From: Pelecanus crispus
Taxonomy: Eukaryota; Chordata; Aves; Pelecaniformes; Pelecanidae
Assembly: GCF_030463565.1 (NCBI RefSeq)
Contig: NC_134649.1
Location: 34,745,044-34,809,043, forward strand
Length of the DNA stretch: 64,000 nt
Direction: 5' to 3'
Shown here: positions 45,841-58,300 of the stretch, piece after piece
How positions within the stretch are numbered: the first letter of the stretch is position 1
Layout of the letters: every line of letters starts with the position of its first letter
Made by a program: the position numbers and the translations under genes
The notes under the pieces: generated by a model
Database searches by the model: none
Seen by the model: only the letters and a program-made list of their open reading frames with translations
What the model was told of the DNA's origin: nothing

Positions 45841-48800
45841 TGGTGTCTGTATTCCTCACTCTGGGTTTTTGGCCCAGCGTCTGACAGCCTGAATCAGAAA
45901 TACCAGTTTTGATACAGCTATGATAGGATTCGCTGAGCAGTTGCACGTGCTTTAATACTTATTTCTTTTTCCCAGCGATACCCATCCGCTGCTCGCAGCA
46001 GTTTCGGAACGCTGCAGCAGAGCAGAGGTGGAATCCCTTGCCCTGCATGGCCCCTGTAGTGAGTGGCAAAGCTTCCCAGGAGCTTCTTTTGATACTCGGA
46101 CCAGATGGGAGTACATCAGTCGAGTTGAATTTATTGGTCTTGAGCATGGGAATAGATGAGCAGGAGGAGGCTACGTAGGAGGGGAGTGTAGGAAGAAGGG
46201 AGGAGAAGACAGCAGTGTTGCTGTAGAAGCATGTGATGGCATGCAGCGTGCTGGTTGTACTGTTGTATGCTCACACTGGAGCATGTGTGAGATGGCAACA
46301 CGTTTGCCATGCTGTTTTCGTGAGGGGTGCCTTCAAGCGCTGCAACAAGGGATGGGCTCGAGGTACCGGCCGTTGTGCCGCACCCACGCTGGAGAGCAGA
46401 TCGTGCTGCTTCTGGGTGAACGATGACGCGGAGTAGCAGTGTTCATCTCCGCCCTTGCACTGGTATTTACAGCAGCTGCTGTTGAGCCGGGAGGCTCTGC
46501 CCACAGGGCTGGGCAGGAGGGAGTTCAGTTGCTGATGACAATCCATGCAAGTGAGCACCTAGCTGCACCCAAGTTATGTCCTACAAAATGCCAATGTCGC
46601 TTTTTTTTTTTTCTTTTTTGGACAATGTTCCTGATTCTTTTTCCTGCCACAAAAGAGAAACAGACCCAGCCTGAGGCCATGGGAGTGCCTTGTACCTCTG
46701 GTTCTTGTCCTCCCTCTGCAGCCACAGACACCCCAGCGTGAAGCGTCCAGCCAGCCTGGCGGTGGCACCTGCTCCACCCTTCCCTCCTTCCTCTCCTGGG
46801 TGCCCGTTCTGCACCTGCGTGTGGAGGATGGGGCTGAACAGAGCTGGAAATTCCCAGCTGCAGTTGCAGGGCTGCCCATGAGGATTTCATTCTCTGCTTG
46901 TTAACAAGCTTCCTCACTCCTCTGTAGTTCCCTTTTCTTGGGGGTTTTGTTGTTGGGTGGTGTAGGGGGGTGGTTGCAGTCAAGCAAAACTGGGGGTTTT
47001 CAGTCTTGCAGAGCCACTGGGTTGCAGTTCTCTATGGTTGCAGTTACAGGGCAGCTCCTCAGCTGCAGGGGTTTTGAGTGAGGTCTGCATGTTCTTCAGA
47101 CCCAGCTCATGGGTTGTGTATCTGCTGATGCACTTCCACCCAGAAGCGCTTGTTATCCTAGTTTTAATCTCAGTTCTTGTTAACCTAGGGTGCTGCCTCC
47201 CCATCTCCTCTGTCTTGTCCACCTGCTGGTGTTAGGTTTCCAGGCCTGGCCTGCCTTCCTCCAAGTTCAGACATGTTGGTAAGTCAGTGTCTCCCATTTA
47301 TGACCAGAAGCTCCAGGTCCCTCTCCTTGTCCCTTGCACCACTGGCATCAGAGTGGAAGCCTGCTTAGGAGCGCATGGTTATTAAATTATCAGTCCTTCT
47401 CAGCCTTCCTGCTTTGGAGGGCTGGCAGCCTGGCTCTCTTTGGGTTCCTGTCATATCTGTCACCTCTGGAGGCCACCTTTGTTCTGGAATGAAACTGAGG
47501 ACGCAGCCAGAACTGACCTGGGAAATGAGAGCTCAGCGCTCACAGAGAGTGATCCAGCCAGGCAAGGAGCTGTGAAAGGGGCAGGGGAAAAGCTAGGAGC
47601 CAAGTGCCAAGCCCCTGGCCAGGGGAGGGAGTCTGGCACCAGGAGCAGGGAGAAGACACGAGCAGAGGGTGGGAAGGTGTGTTTTGCAACCTTTGTGATT
47701 ACTCACAGCTGTTGCTGTTAAACAGCAATCTTCTGACCTCGTAGGACAACTGTCCCTTGTTACACATCTCAAAAGGGGTCCCTTGAGCCCGTCTAGTCCC
47801 TCAGGAGCTCCCGGCACTCCTCTGGATCCAAGTTCAGCTGGCTCTGCAGAATGTGTCCAGGCACAGGGCATAGCTCTGAGCCAACAAGGAAGTTCAACTC
47901 TCAGTTTCCTTAAAACTTGCTCATCAAGGAAGGGAAAGCCCTAACCTGCTCTTGTCTGAAGAGGGCATGGCCCCAGACATAAACTCCCTACTTCAGATGA
48001 AACTCCCAGGTCCAGCCGGAGGATTGAAGGTGCCAGCCTGAGCAAACGTCAAAAGCAGCCGCAGAGAGATGCCTCTGTGGCACTGCCCTGGAGGTCACCC
48101 CTGAAGAGAAATTCCTCTTCTTCAAACCACTGTGGCTTGCTGTACCCAAGAGGTGGGTGAGGAGTCTGCATGGACTGTAACCGTCAGTTTACTCAAGAGC
48201 AAACATGGGTCACGTGCCTCTGCTCATCCCATCAGCCATTTCCCAGCTGCTCTGGTCTCAGGGCACTTGTTGTGGCTCCTGCTATCAGTGCTGCAACACA
48301 CTACAAAAACGGCAAGATAATCGGGCGAGTCCCCAAAACTCACCGCTGCCAGGAGCTATTCCAGTTCCTAGTCGTGGGGGCAGGTGCCAAGAGTAGCTCA
48401 AAGCAAAACCCCCAGATCCTGCGGTCACCTGGGAACCTGGACCGGAGACGCAGCGTTACATGGTGGCCTGTTAGTGACAGCTGGCGTTTGTGACGAGTCC
48501 CCGACACCAAGCGTGAAAGAGAACAGCGAGCATCCCCCTGCGCTCTGGGGCCTGGGCTGCCTTGGCTGGGGGCCAGGGCTGATAAGCAGCTGCTTGACCT
48601 CGGGGCTGCTGTGAACGGAGCTCGCTGGATGCAAACGCTGGCAGGAGCCTTGGCAGGGGCTCCCTGCTCCCCTGCGGCAGCCACGCTGAGGCTGAGGGCC
48701 TTGCTCTCGGTCCCTGCCGAGGTGTGCTGCCCCATGGTCCCTGTGGGTCCAACCCATGGACATCATCACCTTGAGGCCTGACCCTGGACCTGCCTCTTCA

Positions 48801-49430
48801 GCGTGCTCTGGAGGAGGGCCATGGTTCAGCACAGAGACCTGTGGAGGAGCGGCTGGGCCACGCTGCCTGGCGTGGGTACGGGCAACAGTCTGCGAAGTTC
48901 ACTTAGGGCTGCCTTGAAGCCACGAGAAAAAAAAGCAGTCGCTACGGTGTGATTTAAAACTCCCTAAAACAGACCAAAGCAGTAGGGTGAGAAATGGAAA
49001 AGCCAGGGATGGGGAAAAACATCCACTGAAGTAAAGGGAGGCTTTACCAGCCTCAAAGAAGTGGGAAAATTAAAAGAAGAGACCAAGAAGGGAATTTGTG
49101 GCCCCTCCTGGACTGCGGCGTTTTGGGTCCGGGGTACCTCCTGTTCCTCCTCCTGGTGCACAAACTGAAGGTGTTTCTCTGCCAAGAGCCGCTCTCGTTG
49201 GCAGCAGTGTCCCAGGAGGATGCTGCAGCCCCCGGTGCTGCGCGTGCCGTCTCCGTACGCGGACGGTCTCGTTAGCACACGGGTGTTACCTCCCGGGACC
49301 GCTTTGTGTTTTGCCAATTTTCCACAGCGTTTCCGAGAATCGGTGACACGGTGACACTTGCACCGCGGATGCATAACCCACCCAATTCTGAGCTCTTAAG
49401 CGACCAGCAGAACGCCGAGCCTTTCCGTGA
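45841..49430. other. RHOA-GPX1 intergenic region
   Basis: About 3.6 kb. Open frames are short, on both strands and without recognisable domains. Contains a T-rich run at about 46601-46618. No mobile element confidently recognised. Confidence 0.55.
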
Positions 49431-50040
49431 AGGTGGGGAAAAGGCAGGGACAGAGCCGAGCGCGGCAGTGCCGGCCCCTCGGGGGGCCGCCCGCCCCTCC
49501 AGGCTCCCCTCCGAGCCCCGCGCGGGAGGAAAGGGGGTGCCGGGGGGGCGATGCCGCCGGCGGGGCAGCCCCGGGGAGCGCGGGGGCGAGCAGCGGCGGA
49601 GGAGGGGTCGCGGCGGCTCGGCGGGGCGGGGCGGGGCGGGGCGGCGGGAGCGGGAGCGGGGCCCGCCCGGCCGGCAGTGCGGGCCATGGCGGCGGCGGGA
49701 GCGGGAGCGGGAGCGGCAGCGGCCGGGCTGGCGGGGATGTCGGCGCGGCCGCTGGGCGCGGCGGAGCCGCTGTCGCTGGGCTCGCTGCGGGGGAAGGTGC
49801 TGCTGGTGGCCAACGTGGCGTCGCTCTGAGGCACCACCACCCGCGACTTCCTGCAGCTCAACGAGCTGCAGCGGCGCCACGGCCCCCGCGGGCTGCAGGT
49901 CCTCGGCTTCCCCTGCAACCAGTTCGGGCACCAGGTAGGGCGGGCGGCGGGCCCGGGCCGCGCCGGGGGCCGGGGGCCGGGGAGGAGGCGCCGGTCCCGG
50001 CCGGGCTCTCACGGGCTGCGCGCGGGGCGGTTTTGGTTTT
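49430..50040. promoter_or_regulatory. GPX1: CpG island over GPX1 promoter and exon 1
   Basis: CpG-rich with tandem GGGGC boxes at about 49620-49645, just upstream of the GPX1 start codon. It continues through exon 1 and the short intron. Confidence 0.75.
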
Positions 50041-50416
50041 GTTTCCCTAGGAAAACGCCACGAACGAGGAGATCCTGCTCTCGCTGGAGCACGTGCGGCC
50101 CGGCAACGGGTACAAGCCCAATTTCATCATGTTCGAGAAGTGCGAGGTGAACGGGAAGAACGCGCACCCCCTCTTCACCTTCCTGAAAGAGGCGCTGCCC
50201 TTCCCGCACGACGACCCCTCCTCGCTGATGACCAACCCGCAGTACATCATCTGGTCCCCGGTCTGCCGCAACGACATCTCCTGGAACTTCGAGAAGTTCC
50301 TCATCGGCCCCGACGGCGTGCCCTTCAAGCGCTACAGCCGTCACTTCGAAACCATCAAGATCCAGGAGGATATCGAATTCCTTCTGCAGAAGGTTCCCAA
50401 GAATGTTCTCGGGTAA
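49686..50416 (+). CDS. GPX1: GPX1 glutathione peroxidase 1, selenoprotein, two exons
   Basis: Exon 49686-49934 and exon 50051-50416, with a 116-nt GT-AG intron, encode 204 residues. The enzyme reduces hydrogen peroxide and soluble hydroperoxides with glutathione, in cytosol and mitochondria. The TGA at 49827-49829 (codon 48) lies in the family motif NVASL-Sec-GTT and is read as selenocysteine. The rest of the catalytic tetrad is visible: Gln in [10 protein letters not shown], Trp and Asn in [14 protein letters not shown] and the RYSR region are also conserved. The start GCCATGG is an excellent Kozak context; the N-terminus is Gly/Ala-rich from GGAGCG-type repeats. An in-frame Met18 (MSARPLG) precedes the segment aligning with mammalian SARPL. 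Some residues (GTTTRDF) look like GPX2, but the position between RHOA and USP4 identifies GPX1. Confidence 0.96.
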
Positions 50417-50690
50417 AGCAGAGCGCTGCAGCATTCGCTGCCTGGGCCCCTCGCTTCCTGCTCAGCTCGCCGCGCTCCTGCCTGTTTTTCTTGCAGTGGG
50501 CTGCTGCTGCTCTGGCAGAAATCCCAACATCTCGTGCAGGTTTTGCTTATGATGGTGCATCTTCCAAATTCTTGAAGTGTACTTGATATTTTCAAAAGTT
50601 GCATGCAAATGTTTGGGAAACTATGCTGGGGAAAGCAGCTGTGAGTCTCAGTAGCTTACTGTGATTCTCTGAATAAAAAAAAAAAAAGCG
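50417..50690 (+). other. GPX1: GPX1 3' UTR with poly(A) signal
   Basis: About 260 bases from stop to AATAAA at 50673-50678, followed by an A-run. Contains the SECIS element. Confidence 0.85.
50541..50597 (+). promoter_or_regulatory. GPX1: SECIS element of GPX1
   Basis: Selenocysteine insertion element. Lower helix TTTTG (50541-50545) pairs with CAAAA (50593-50597). The non-Watson-Crick quartet is ATGA (50549-50552) against TGAT (50584-50587). Upper helix GGTGCA/CTTC pairs with GAAG/TGTACT with a one-base bulge. The apical loop carries AAA at 50566-50568. All hallmark parts are present and properly placed 130-170 nt after the stop, so the upstream TGA is recoded. Confidence 0.9.
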
Positions 50691-53600
50691 CGTACTTTCT
50701 TTAAGGCTGTGGCTTGTTAAATCTGGGAGTTGGGTGAAACACGGCGGCCATGTTACCCGTTTACCAGCTCGTGTGGGTGCTCGCAGGGGCTGACTCAAAC
50801 CATTCGAGCATGATAGCGCAGTCAGGCTGAAATCTGAATGCAAAACCTAGGGCAGCGTGACGGGTAAACAGTGTTTGCGAGCTCTGCAAACTGTGAGTCA
50901 GTGCTGCGTCCTACCCCGCGCGTAACGAGCTTGGCAGAGCGGGAGGGCAGCACGGAACAGAAATGCCTCGCCACACTGCCTACTGGACCTCACTCGAGCC
51001 TTGCCTGCAAAGGAACGACACAGGGGCACACGGCCAGGGAGTGATTTTACACTGGTTGACAAACTCCTACCTTGGCTACCAACAACAGGCCACGACGGGT
51101 TAATAACCAACCGTTCAGGCAGGTAGATGAGGGATTCTGCAGCCTGCGCTGCTGTGGCTGCGCTGGCAGAGGGCTTGGGGAAGAAGAGCCTGTCAGCCAA
51201 GGCCCATCTCGTTACCCAGCCTCCGTCAGCGGATGCCCAGGGGAGACCTAGAACAGAAGCAGCACCCGCCATCCCTCCCCTTGCCCCAGAGCTGCTGCCC
51301 CCTCGCTGGCTCAGCTGTCTCCTGGCTCTATCCCATTTTGCATCCGTGGTAGCCCAACACGGATCTCTACATACCTGCCCAGTCCTACATGAAACCTGTA
51401 TTGCCTTCGTGCATCCCCAATGCCTTGCAACACAGGGAATTGCACAAAGAACCAGTTCTTTCGTGTTCCCGGTGCAGAATATCAGCCTATTCAACCACTT
51501 CTCCCACGGACACTGTGCCTGACCTCAGTGTCCTTGTTGCCCTTTGGACACAGGAATTGCACATGACAAAGTGCAGGTACGCCACGGTTTGGGCAATATT
51601 TTCCTCTTTTTACTCCTTCCCTAACACTTTTTTGACTCCTGCCAACCATGGAGCTGTTACAACCACCCTAACATGTTCCTGTGTGGTGATCCTGGGTTTC
51701 AGCCTGCGGCCGAACAGCTGGAATTAGGATTGGTTTCCCCTAGGAGTTTTCCCCGTGAGCCTGTGCCAAATTTCACCCGCTATCCTTCTGCCCAGTGGCT
51801 CAGGTCCTTCTGCAGGTAACTTTTCAACCCTTAAATGGCTCTGTGAGCACATTTTCATGCCAAGCCACTCCTCACAAGACCTTGTAGCACTGAGTATAAA
51901 CTTGGTGCCGACTGAGGAGTACACAAACTAGAAACTTGGGCTTTTGAAGGGAAGGCATAACACTTTCAAGCATTAGTGCACTGTTTTCATAATTAAAAAC
52001 ACTTAGGATTTGAGTTTTGGTTTGTTTTTATTTTTTTTTCCTGTTTGTAGCTTCTCAGCTCACCAATTTGCTGGTTGCTTTGTTACTGTACCTACACTCA
52101 AACCTGACTTGAGACAGGGGGGCAAAACCTACAGCCAGCTCCACCCTGCTTGCTGCTACCCCTGAGTCATCGAGCTTTGAACTCAGATTGCACAATCCTC
52201 AACGGGCTATTTCTTAACTTCCAGTACAGTTTTGTGAAAAAAACAGGATGTTTTCAGTAGCTACTTCAGCTTTGGAGCAGAAGCTGCTTGATTTGGGGGA
52301 TTATTTTCTCAGTTAAATCTACTTCGCTCATTAAGGCAGGATGTTGAAATAGTGGAGAGTACAGGGGATCATGGGCAGCAGGAACTCATCGCATTGAAAA
52401 ATCTTTCTTCACACGAGCTGTGGCACTTCCTCAACCCTGAATCACCAAACTCGAGCCATTTGAGCAGGACCTCCTTTGCTTTGCCTGTTCCGTATCAGCC
52501 TGCAGCCCCTGCTGAGACCCACCGCTGTGGGGGAACAGACCGCAACACCTGCTGCTGTTCCAACCGCAGCCCTGCCAAAAAGGGTCTCTCGCTGAGCCTG
52601 CTGGTCAGAAAGGCATCTTACACCGTGCTTAATCAGTGCTAATGGCCAAGGGATTTATTTACCTTCCGGCTGCTGGGCCTCTGCTAGCAGAAAAACAAAG
52701 CAGCAGCTCCAGAACAGATACAGCCACGCCAGCAGAAGTACAATGATGTGATTCCAGGATGAAAAGTAGCCATGCCAGCAGGAAAACAAATGATCCCAGT
52801 GTAAGCACACTAGCAGGAACTCTGCAGCATAGATAAAAGCCTCCCAGCCTTGTTATTCACCGTCTCGTTTCAGCATTCCCCAGAGTAGCTGGCTTCTGGG
52901 GTAAAGCGGGCTGCAGTGGAAAGGGCAGCCTGCGGGCTGGAAACCTTGGAACACCTGCAGAAGAGCACAGCCACCACACAGGCTCTCGCACCTAAACGTT
53001 ATTTGGTGCTGTGACTGGAGGGGAAGAAGATGTTTCACTACAGGCAGCAACTCTGTGCTGAGGGTAAGACCTGAAGAATCCCAGGTGATTCCTCAGGGAT
53101 TACAAAATGGCCCAGTTCTATTTCTGTAATTCCAGAGACTGACTCAGTAGGAAACCTTAAAATAAATACTACTACTTTTGCACAGTTGGATGCTCCTGTG
53201 GTTTGAGGACGTTGTCCTTTCAACAGCCTGTGTCTGTCACATCTACACTCCTACACTCTTTCATTTTTTTCTTCTACATTTTTGTGCAAACAGCTAATCC
53301 CTCTGTTAGGGTTCACCCTGCTTTTCCATTCTTCCACGTATCAATCCCATATATTCCCCCCCTTTCTAGAGAATGTTTGCCTCCACTTCTCCTCCCTCCT
53401 AGTGATTCCCTCCCCCTTTAGCTGCTGATAGTTGCCATCAACTTCTTCTTAAATCTTTAAACAAGTTCACATATTGGAAGCAGTCAGGAATGTAAACCAG
53501 CCGCAAGGAAAAGTATCCTTCCCACTCCTATCTCCCTCTCCCAGGTTCCCTGGTGTTCTGCCCATCAAACCCTAGCACATATCCTGAAATCATGGCTGAT

Positions 53601-54830
53601 GAGATGTATTCAGAAGTGTCTACTGAACAGAAATGCTGTCAAGTGGAGCCTAAGACCTTTCTTAGCCTGTTAAATGTTCTTTCAGCTATTTAAAATCCCT
53701 TTCTCCTCCTGCTGAGCTTTGTTGCACCCGCTAACTTTTAAGACAGCTTTCAGTCACTGTTTTTGATCATTGCCATCGTAAGGCAAGTAGGAAACACCTG
53801 CCTGCAACCGGGTGGCACTGGAAAGGGCTCTGTTCCTGTCAGTGCCACTCTCACAGCCACCAGGTTCAGCTGGAGACAAGGGCAGGAAGCCAAACGGCTG
53901 AAAGGAAAGCCCTTGAAGAGACAGGAGAACACAGACACCCCTATCTACAGTGAAACTGTAATAATGTCATTTCCTAGTACTGACTCAGAAAGCTTTGAAT
54001 GAGACCATTTTAATTGTTTACTGCACTTTCTATTAGGAGTAAGTAATTCATTAGCAGAGTGAGGTCAGCCATAGCCATGTAAGCATTATCTCAGAATAGC
54101 TGACTCATTTTAAAAACACACCCAGTCTTGCCAAAACAGGGTGTATTAGTATCTCAAAGCCCAAAGGGGCCCTGCCCTTTGAGAAAAACAGGACTAAGTA
54201 ACAGGACTCAACTCTTGCTGGAAGGAGAAAATGGTTGTCTTTTTCAGTGTTAACTGGGTGGACTTGCCCTGCTGTCAAAAAAAAATAAAAGGCCTTTAGC
54301 ATTTTACCCAGGAATGCTGCAGCGTTGCCAGTCCTGGCTGGCAGGAGGTAGAGCCCATCTGCCCTCCATGCTGCCGGACATCGGCTGCCAGGAGAGCGCT
54401 CCCCTGCAGAGAGTCACAGCCCCAGGACACCACCCCCTGCCTTTTTTCCTGTGAGGTAAACGGGTTTCTTTGGTGTATCAGTTTAAAGCAGGTTTTTAAG
54501 TCTCTGAATCATCACCTGAATCCTTCCCCATTTTCCCACTTCTCAAGCACAGGCTCCCTAAACAGCACAGGATATGCTTACTCGAGAGAGAAATACCTAA
54601 ATCATTTCCTGAGAGGTTCTTTCCACAGACACTTTCAAACTCCTGAGCGCTCCCCAGCTGGTTACTCAGACCCGTTCTCCGGTTTATTCCCCTAACAATT
54701 TGAAGTCCCCTTCCCTAGCCAACGCCCTGACCGGAGCACTCCATGAAGTCAGTTATGGGAGAAAACGGAGCACGTAACGCTGAAACTATAGAGTCCACAC
54801 CAAACATTTCTGCTACCTGCTTTGCAAGAG
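50691..54830. other. GPX1-USP4 intergenic region
   Basis: About 4.1 kb. No protein gene, RNA gene or confidently assigned mobile element recognised; only short open frames on both strands. Confidence 0.55.
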
Positions 54831-55203
54831 GCTGCCCAGGGGGACCCTCCTGGCCACGGCGCCACCTCGGGGACGAGGCCCACCCCCCACAGGGGTGAGG
54901 CCTCCCGCGCCCCGATGCCTCCAGCCTTGCTCCGAGACCTCCCTGCACCCTCTCAAGCCTCCAGCCCTGGCTGCTCTCCACCCCGCCGGCCCCAGAGGCC
55001 CGGGGAGGGGGGTGCCCATCCTGTCCGCCGCTCAGCGCGGCAGACACCAGCTGCCTCAGCAGCCGCAGAGGCTGTGCCCGGCAAGAGCCCGCATTCCGCT
55101 GCCGCCCGGGAGGGCCGCAGGGCTGCCCCGGGCCGCTGCGGACCGGCCTCTGCCGCGGCCCCCGGGATGGGGGGGGGACAGCGCAGGCCGCGGGACGCAC
55201 CTA

Positions 55204-55224
55204 CAAGATGGCGGCCGCCGCCAT
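55204..55224. promoter_or_regulatory. USP4: Back-to-back YY1 motifs
   Basis: CAAGATGGCGGC (55204-55215) is a full YY1 site on the plus strand. GCCGCCAT (55217-55224) is the core of a second one on the minus strand, forming a near-palindrome. Located about 150 bp before the USP4 start codon. Confidence 0.6.
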
Positions 55225-55321
55225 AGCGCCCGCCCCGCCAGCACCGCCCCTGCGCGCGGCCCCGCCCAGCCCGTCAGAGGGCGCGCGGCGGGGCGGGGCG
55301 CGCGCAGCCGGCCCAGCCAGC

Positions 55322-55331
55322 GCGCATGCGT
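55322..55331. promoter_or_regulatory. USP4: NRF1 motif
   Basis: GCGCATGCGT differs from the palindromic NRF1 consensus GCGCATGCGC in the last base. About 45 bp upstream of the USP4 ATG. Confidence 0.55.
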
Positions 55332-55373
55332 ACGCGGGCCGACATCCGCCCGCGGCGGGGCTCGCGCACCGAC

Positions 55374-58300
55374 ATGGCGGCGGCCGAGGGCGGCGGCGGC
55401 AACGGGGCGCGGCCGGACACGGCGGTGCAGCGGGCCGAGCTGGGGCCGCTGCTGGCCACGGCCCTGAGGCCGGGGGAGTCCTGGTGAGCACAGCCGGCCC
55501 GCCCTCCCCTCCGTCCCCTTCCCCTCCGGGCGGCGGGGCCTGTGGGAGCGGGCCGGGCCGCGCCGCGCCGCCCCGCCCCGCCGCTGAGGGGGCCGCGCCG
55601 CCCGTTGCCGTGTGTTGCAGGTACCTGGTGGACAGCCGCTGGTTCAAGCAGTGGAAGAAGTATGTGGGCTTCGACAGCTGGGATATGTTCGGCGCGGGCG
55701 ATCTCAGTCTCTTCCCTGGGCCTATCGACAACTCGGGTCTGTTCGGCGGTGAGTGCTGCCCGGCGGCGCTGGGCCGCGGGGGAGCGGGGGCCTGCTGCTC
55801 GGGTCGCAGCCCGGGCTCGGGTAAGTAGCTCCCGTGTGCGGTCGTCTCGTCGTGCAGCTTTCGCTTTTGAAGCCATGTGTTCCGGGAGGGTACAAGCGGC
55901 CGTCCCGGCCTTGTAAGTGAGGAGTCTGGTGCGGCTTCTGCCTACCGTGGGAGTGTTGGTGTTCCTTAGGGTCATGGTAGTATGTGTGTGGTCGTTGAGA
56001 AGAAAGGATTGTGTTTGATGCCGTGCTTTCTTATGTCTGTCTTCCTTTTAGATCCAGAAATTCAGAGTTTAAAAGAACACCTCATTGATGAGCTAGATTA
56101 CGTATTGGTTCCCACCGAAGCCTGGAATAAACTAGTAACGTGGTATGGCTGCATAGATGGACAGCTGCCTATTGTGAGAAAAGTAAGTATGGGTGAACCA
56201 AGTTCTCTTCAGCCTGCTTTCGCTATCTGATCTCTACTAAACTTAGATGATGTTTATTTTGCTATGTGTGAGTTAAGACAGGTTTCTCAGCAGCTCTTTG
56301 GAGATAATAACATGAGGTCTTTCTGCCTTGTTGTCTGAAAGAATAATCTTCCAATATTACAGTTAAAATGTGTGAATCTTCAGTGATTCTCAGTTGATGA
56401 CTTCTATGGGTGAGAACCACGAACCTTGTTCTGTATGACTTCCTCTGGAGTTTAAGGTGGTTCTTGTTTTATCTTCCAAAATCCTGTGATTCTAAAATAA
56501 TGAGAAGAAGTATATTTGTGGTTTTGTTCTGTAAGTCTTATTTTGTTTGGCAAATGCAGTCATGAATGCATTCTGAGTGTATAACCTGTTTGGGAAGGTG
56601 AAATTCGCAAGCTGCTTTTTGGAAATCTGTCAGATGCTTGTTTATGGGTAAAAGGTTTTTTTTTTTTTATTTTAGTCTTAGCTTTTTGCATTGACTAAAT
56701 TGAGCAGTGCCAGTTTATGTGGTTCATAAAGTCTAATCACTACACCAAGTGAGTAGTGTTGATATAATGTACAGAATTTATATTGCTTAAGTTTAAGTAG
56801 CATTATGTTACAGTAAGTGTTGCTTCAAGGAGTGCAAGACCCAGGAAAGTGTGGCACCAGAATGGTAGAAGGAAGTAAGATCCTTTTCTTGCAGGACTGC
56901 TCATGCTGATTAATGGTACTGGAACGTTGTCATGCAGTGTGGTCTAGAAGTTGTATGTAACGAGAAATTCTGACGTCTTCAAAAAGCATAAATGATCCCA
57001 GGTTCGCTCTGCTGAGTAAACAGAACTGCCATGTAAACCAGAAGTGAGGGGAGTGGAAAAGAATTACAGCGTGTAAATGAGATGTGGTTTTAGTAGAAAC
57101 AGGTTATTTCTTGAGGAATAGAAAATCTATACTGAGAAGAAAAACTAGAACTATTACACAGTCAGTGCCTCTCTGAGTGAGGAAGCTTTCCTTCATGAGC
57201 TAGCTAACTGCTGTCTAATAACAAAGCCTGGCATGTTATTAGACACTCCCTTTTCTGAAAAATTTGGAAGTTGGACAAGAGGTGTGGGAGCTATTGGGGA
57301 AGCACTTGGGTGACAGGCTTAACTGTATGAGCCTGTCCTGTGTATCCCTTTTCTTGGGATATCAGATGCCACTATTCAGCACTGTATTTAGTGAGGCCTA
57401 GAGCTTAGATCTGCAGCTGTTTTATGGACAGAAGATGCTGAGTTATTGTGGTCCAGTTACGAGTAAATTTTTAAAGTTTTGAATTGCTATGAGAGTTTTA
57501 GTCTCTGTTGTTTATTATTAACCTGGTAACTGAAGTGGATTTTTACATTTAAAAAAATGTTATAGCCTCTTACAAAAAATATAAAGTGAAAGGTTAGTGG
57601 CACACACAAGCTGCAGCACTGCACCCAAGTAGAATGTGGTCAGTATCTTGTGGTTATAGTGTTCTCCAGATAGCGTTGGAAGTAAAGCACTTAAACTAGT
57701 GGTCCTTGAATGCTTTAATCCTTTGCCTAAAGCTGATCAACTGTAATTTGTACATCAAAATATCCATGAAAGTAGGATTTGGGAAGTAATTTTCAGGCAT
57801 CTTCGTAATTTTACAAGCTGGTATTTCTTCCATTCCTATGTGCCTGATGATCAGAGACAAGTACAGGAGGGTTAGATTAGATTTAGTTCTGGTTCAGGTT
57901 TCTTCTGATAATCTCAAACCATATTTTTGGGCAGTCTTCTATAGAGTCCCACTGCAAAGTGTATTAATGTGCAAACCATAGAACAGTGTGCTTCCTCAGC
58001 AGTTGAATGTGTGTTGTGCTCACATTGCTGTCCAACGGGATGACCTGAGTTCTACTTTGACAGAGAACAAGCTAACTGATCAGACACTGTTTAAAAGACA
58101 CCTGCAGGCAATTAAGAGACTCTTCTTGCCATTCATCTGTCCTAACGGACACAGTGATCTGATCAGAAACTTCTTCTTGGAAGGAGTTCTTCCATTTCTG
58201 AATAGGGTTCTTATTTATTTGTTTCTAACTATAGAATCCTGGAGAACGGGAAGTCCCATTTAATGAAATCTCTTCTGAAAAAGAAATGGAGAACTTGTGA

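Larger units (their letters stand above)
54830..55760. promoter_or_regulatory. USP4: CpG island, USP4 promoter
   Basis: CpG-rich region spanning the USP4 first exon and intron 1. It contains YY1 and NRF1 type motifs (separate entries) and no TATA box. Long open frames on both strands here are a GC effect. Confidence 0.8.

Noticed and set aside
49551-49829. A 92-residue open frame ending at TGA in the GPX1 region
   Set aside because: It is GPX1 exon 1 extended upstream and cut at the selenocysteine codon; the TGA is recoded, as shown by the motif and SECIS.
55201-55975. Long minus-strand frames over USP4 exons 1-2
   Set aside because: Antisense to conserved USP4 exons in CpG-rich DNA; no independent support.
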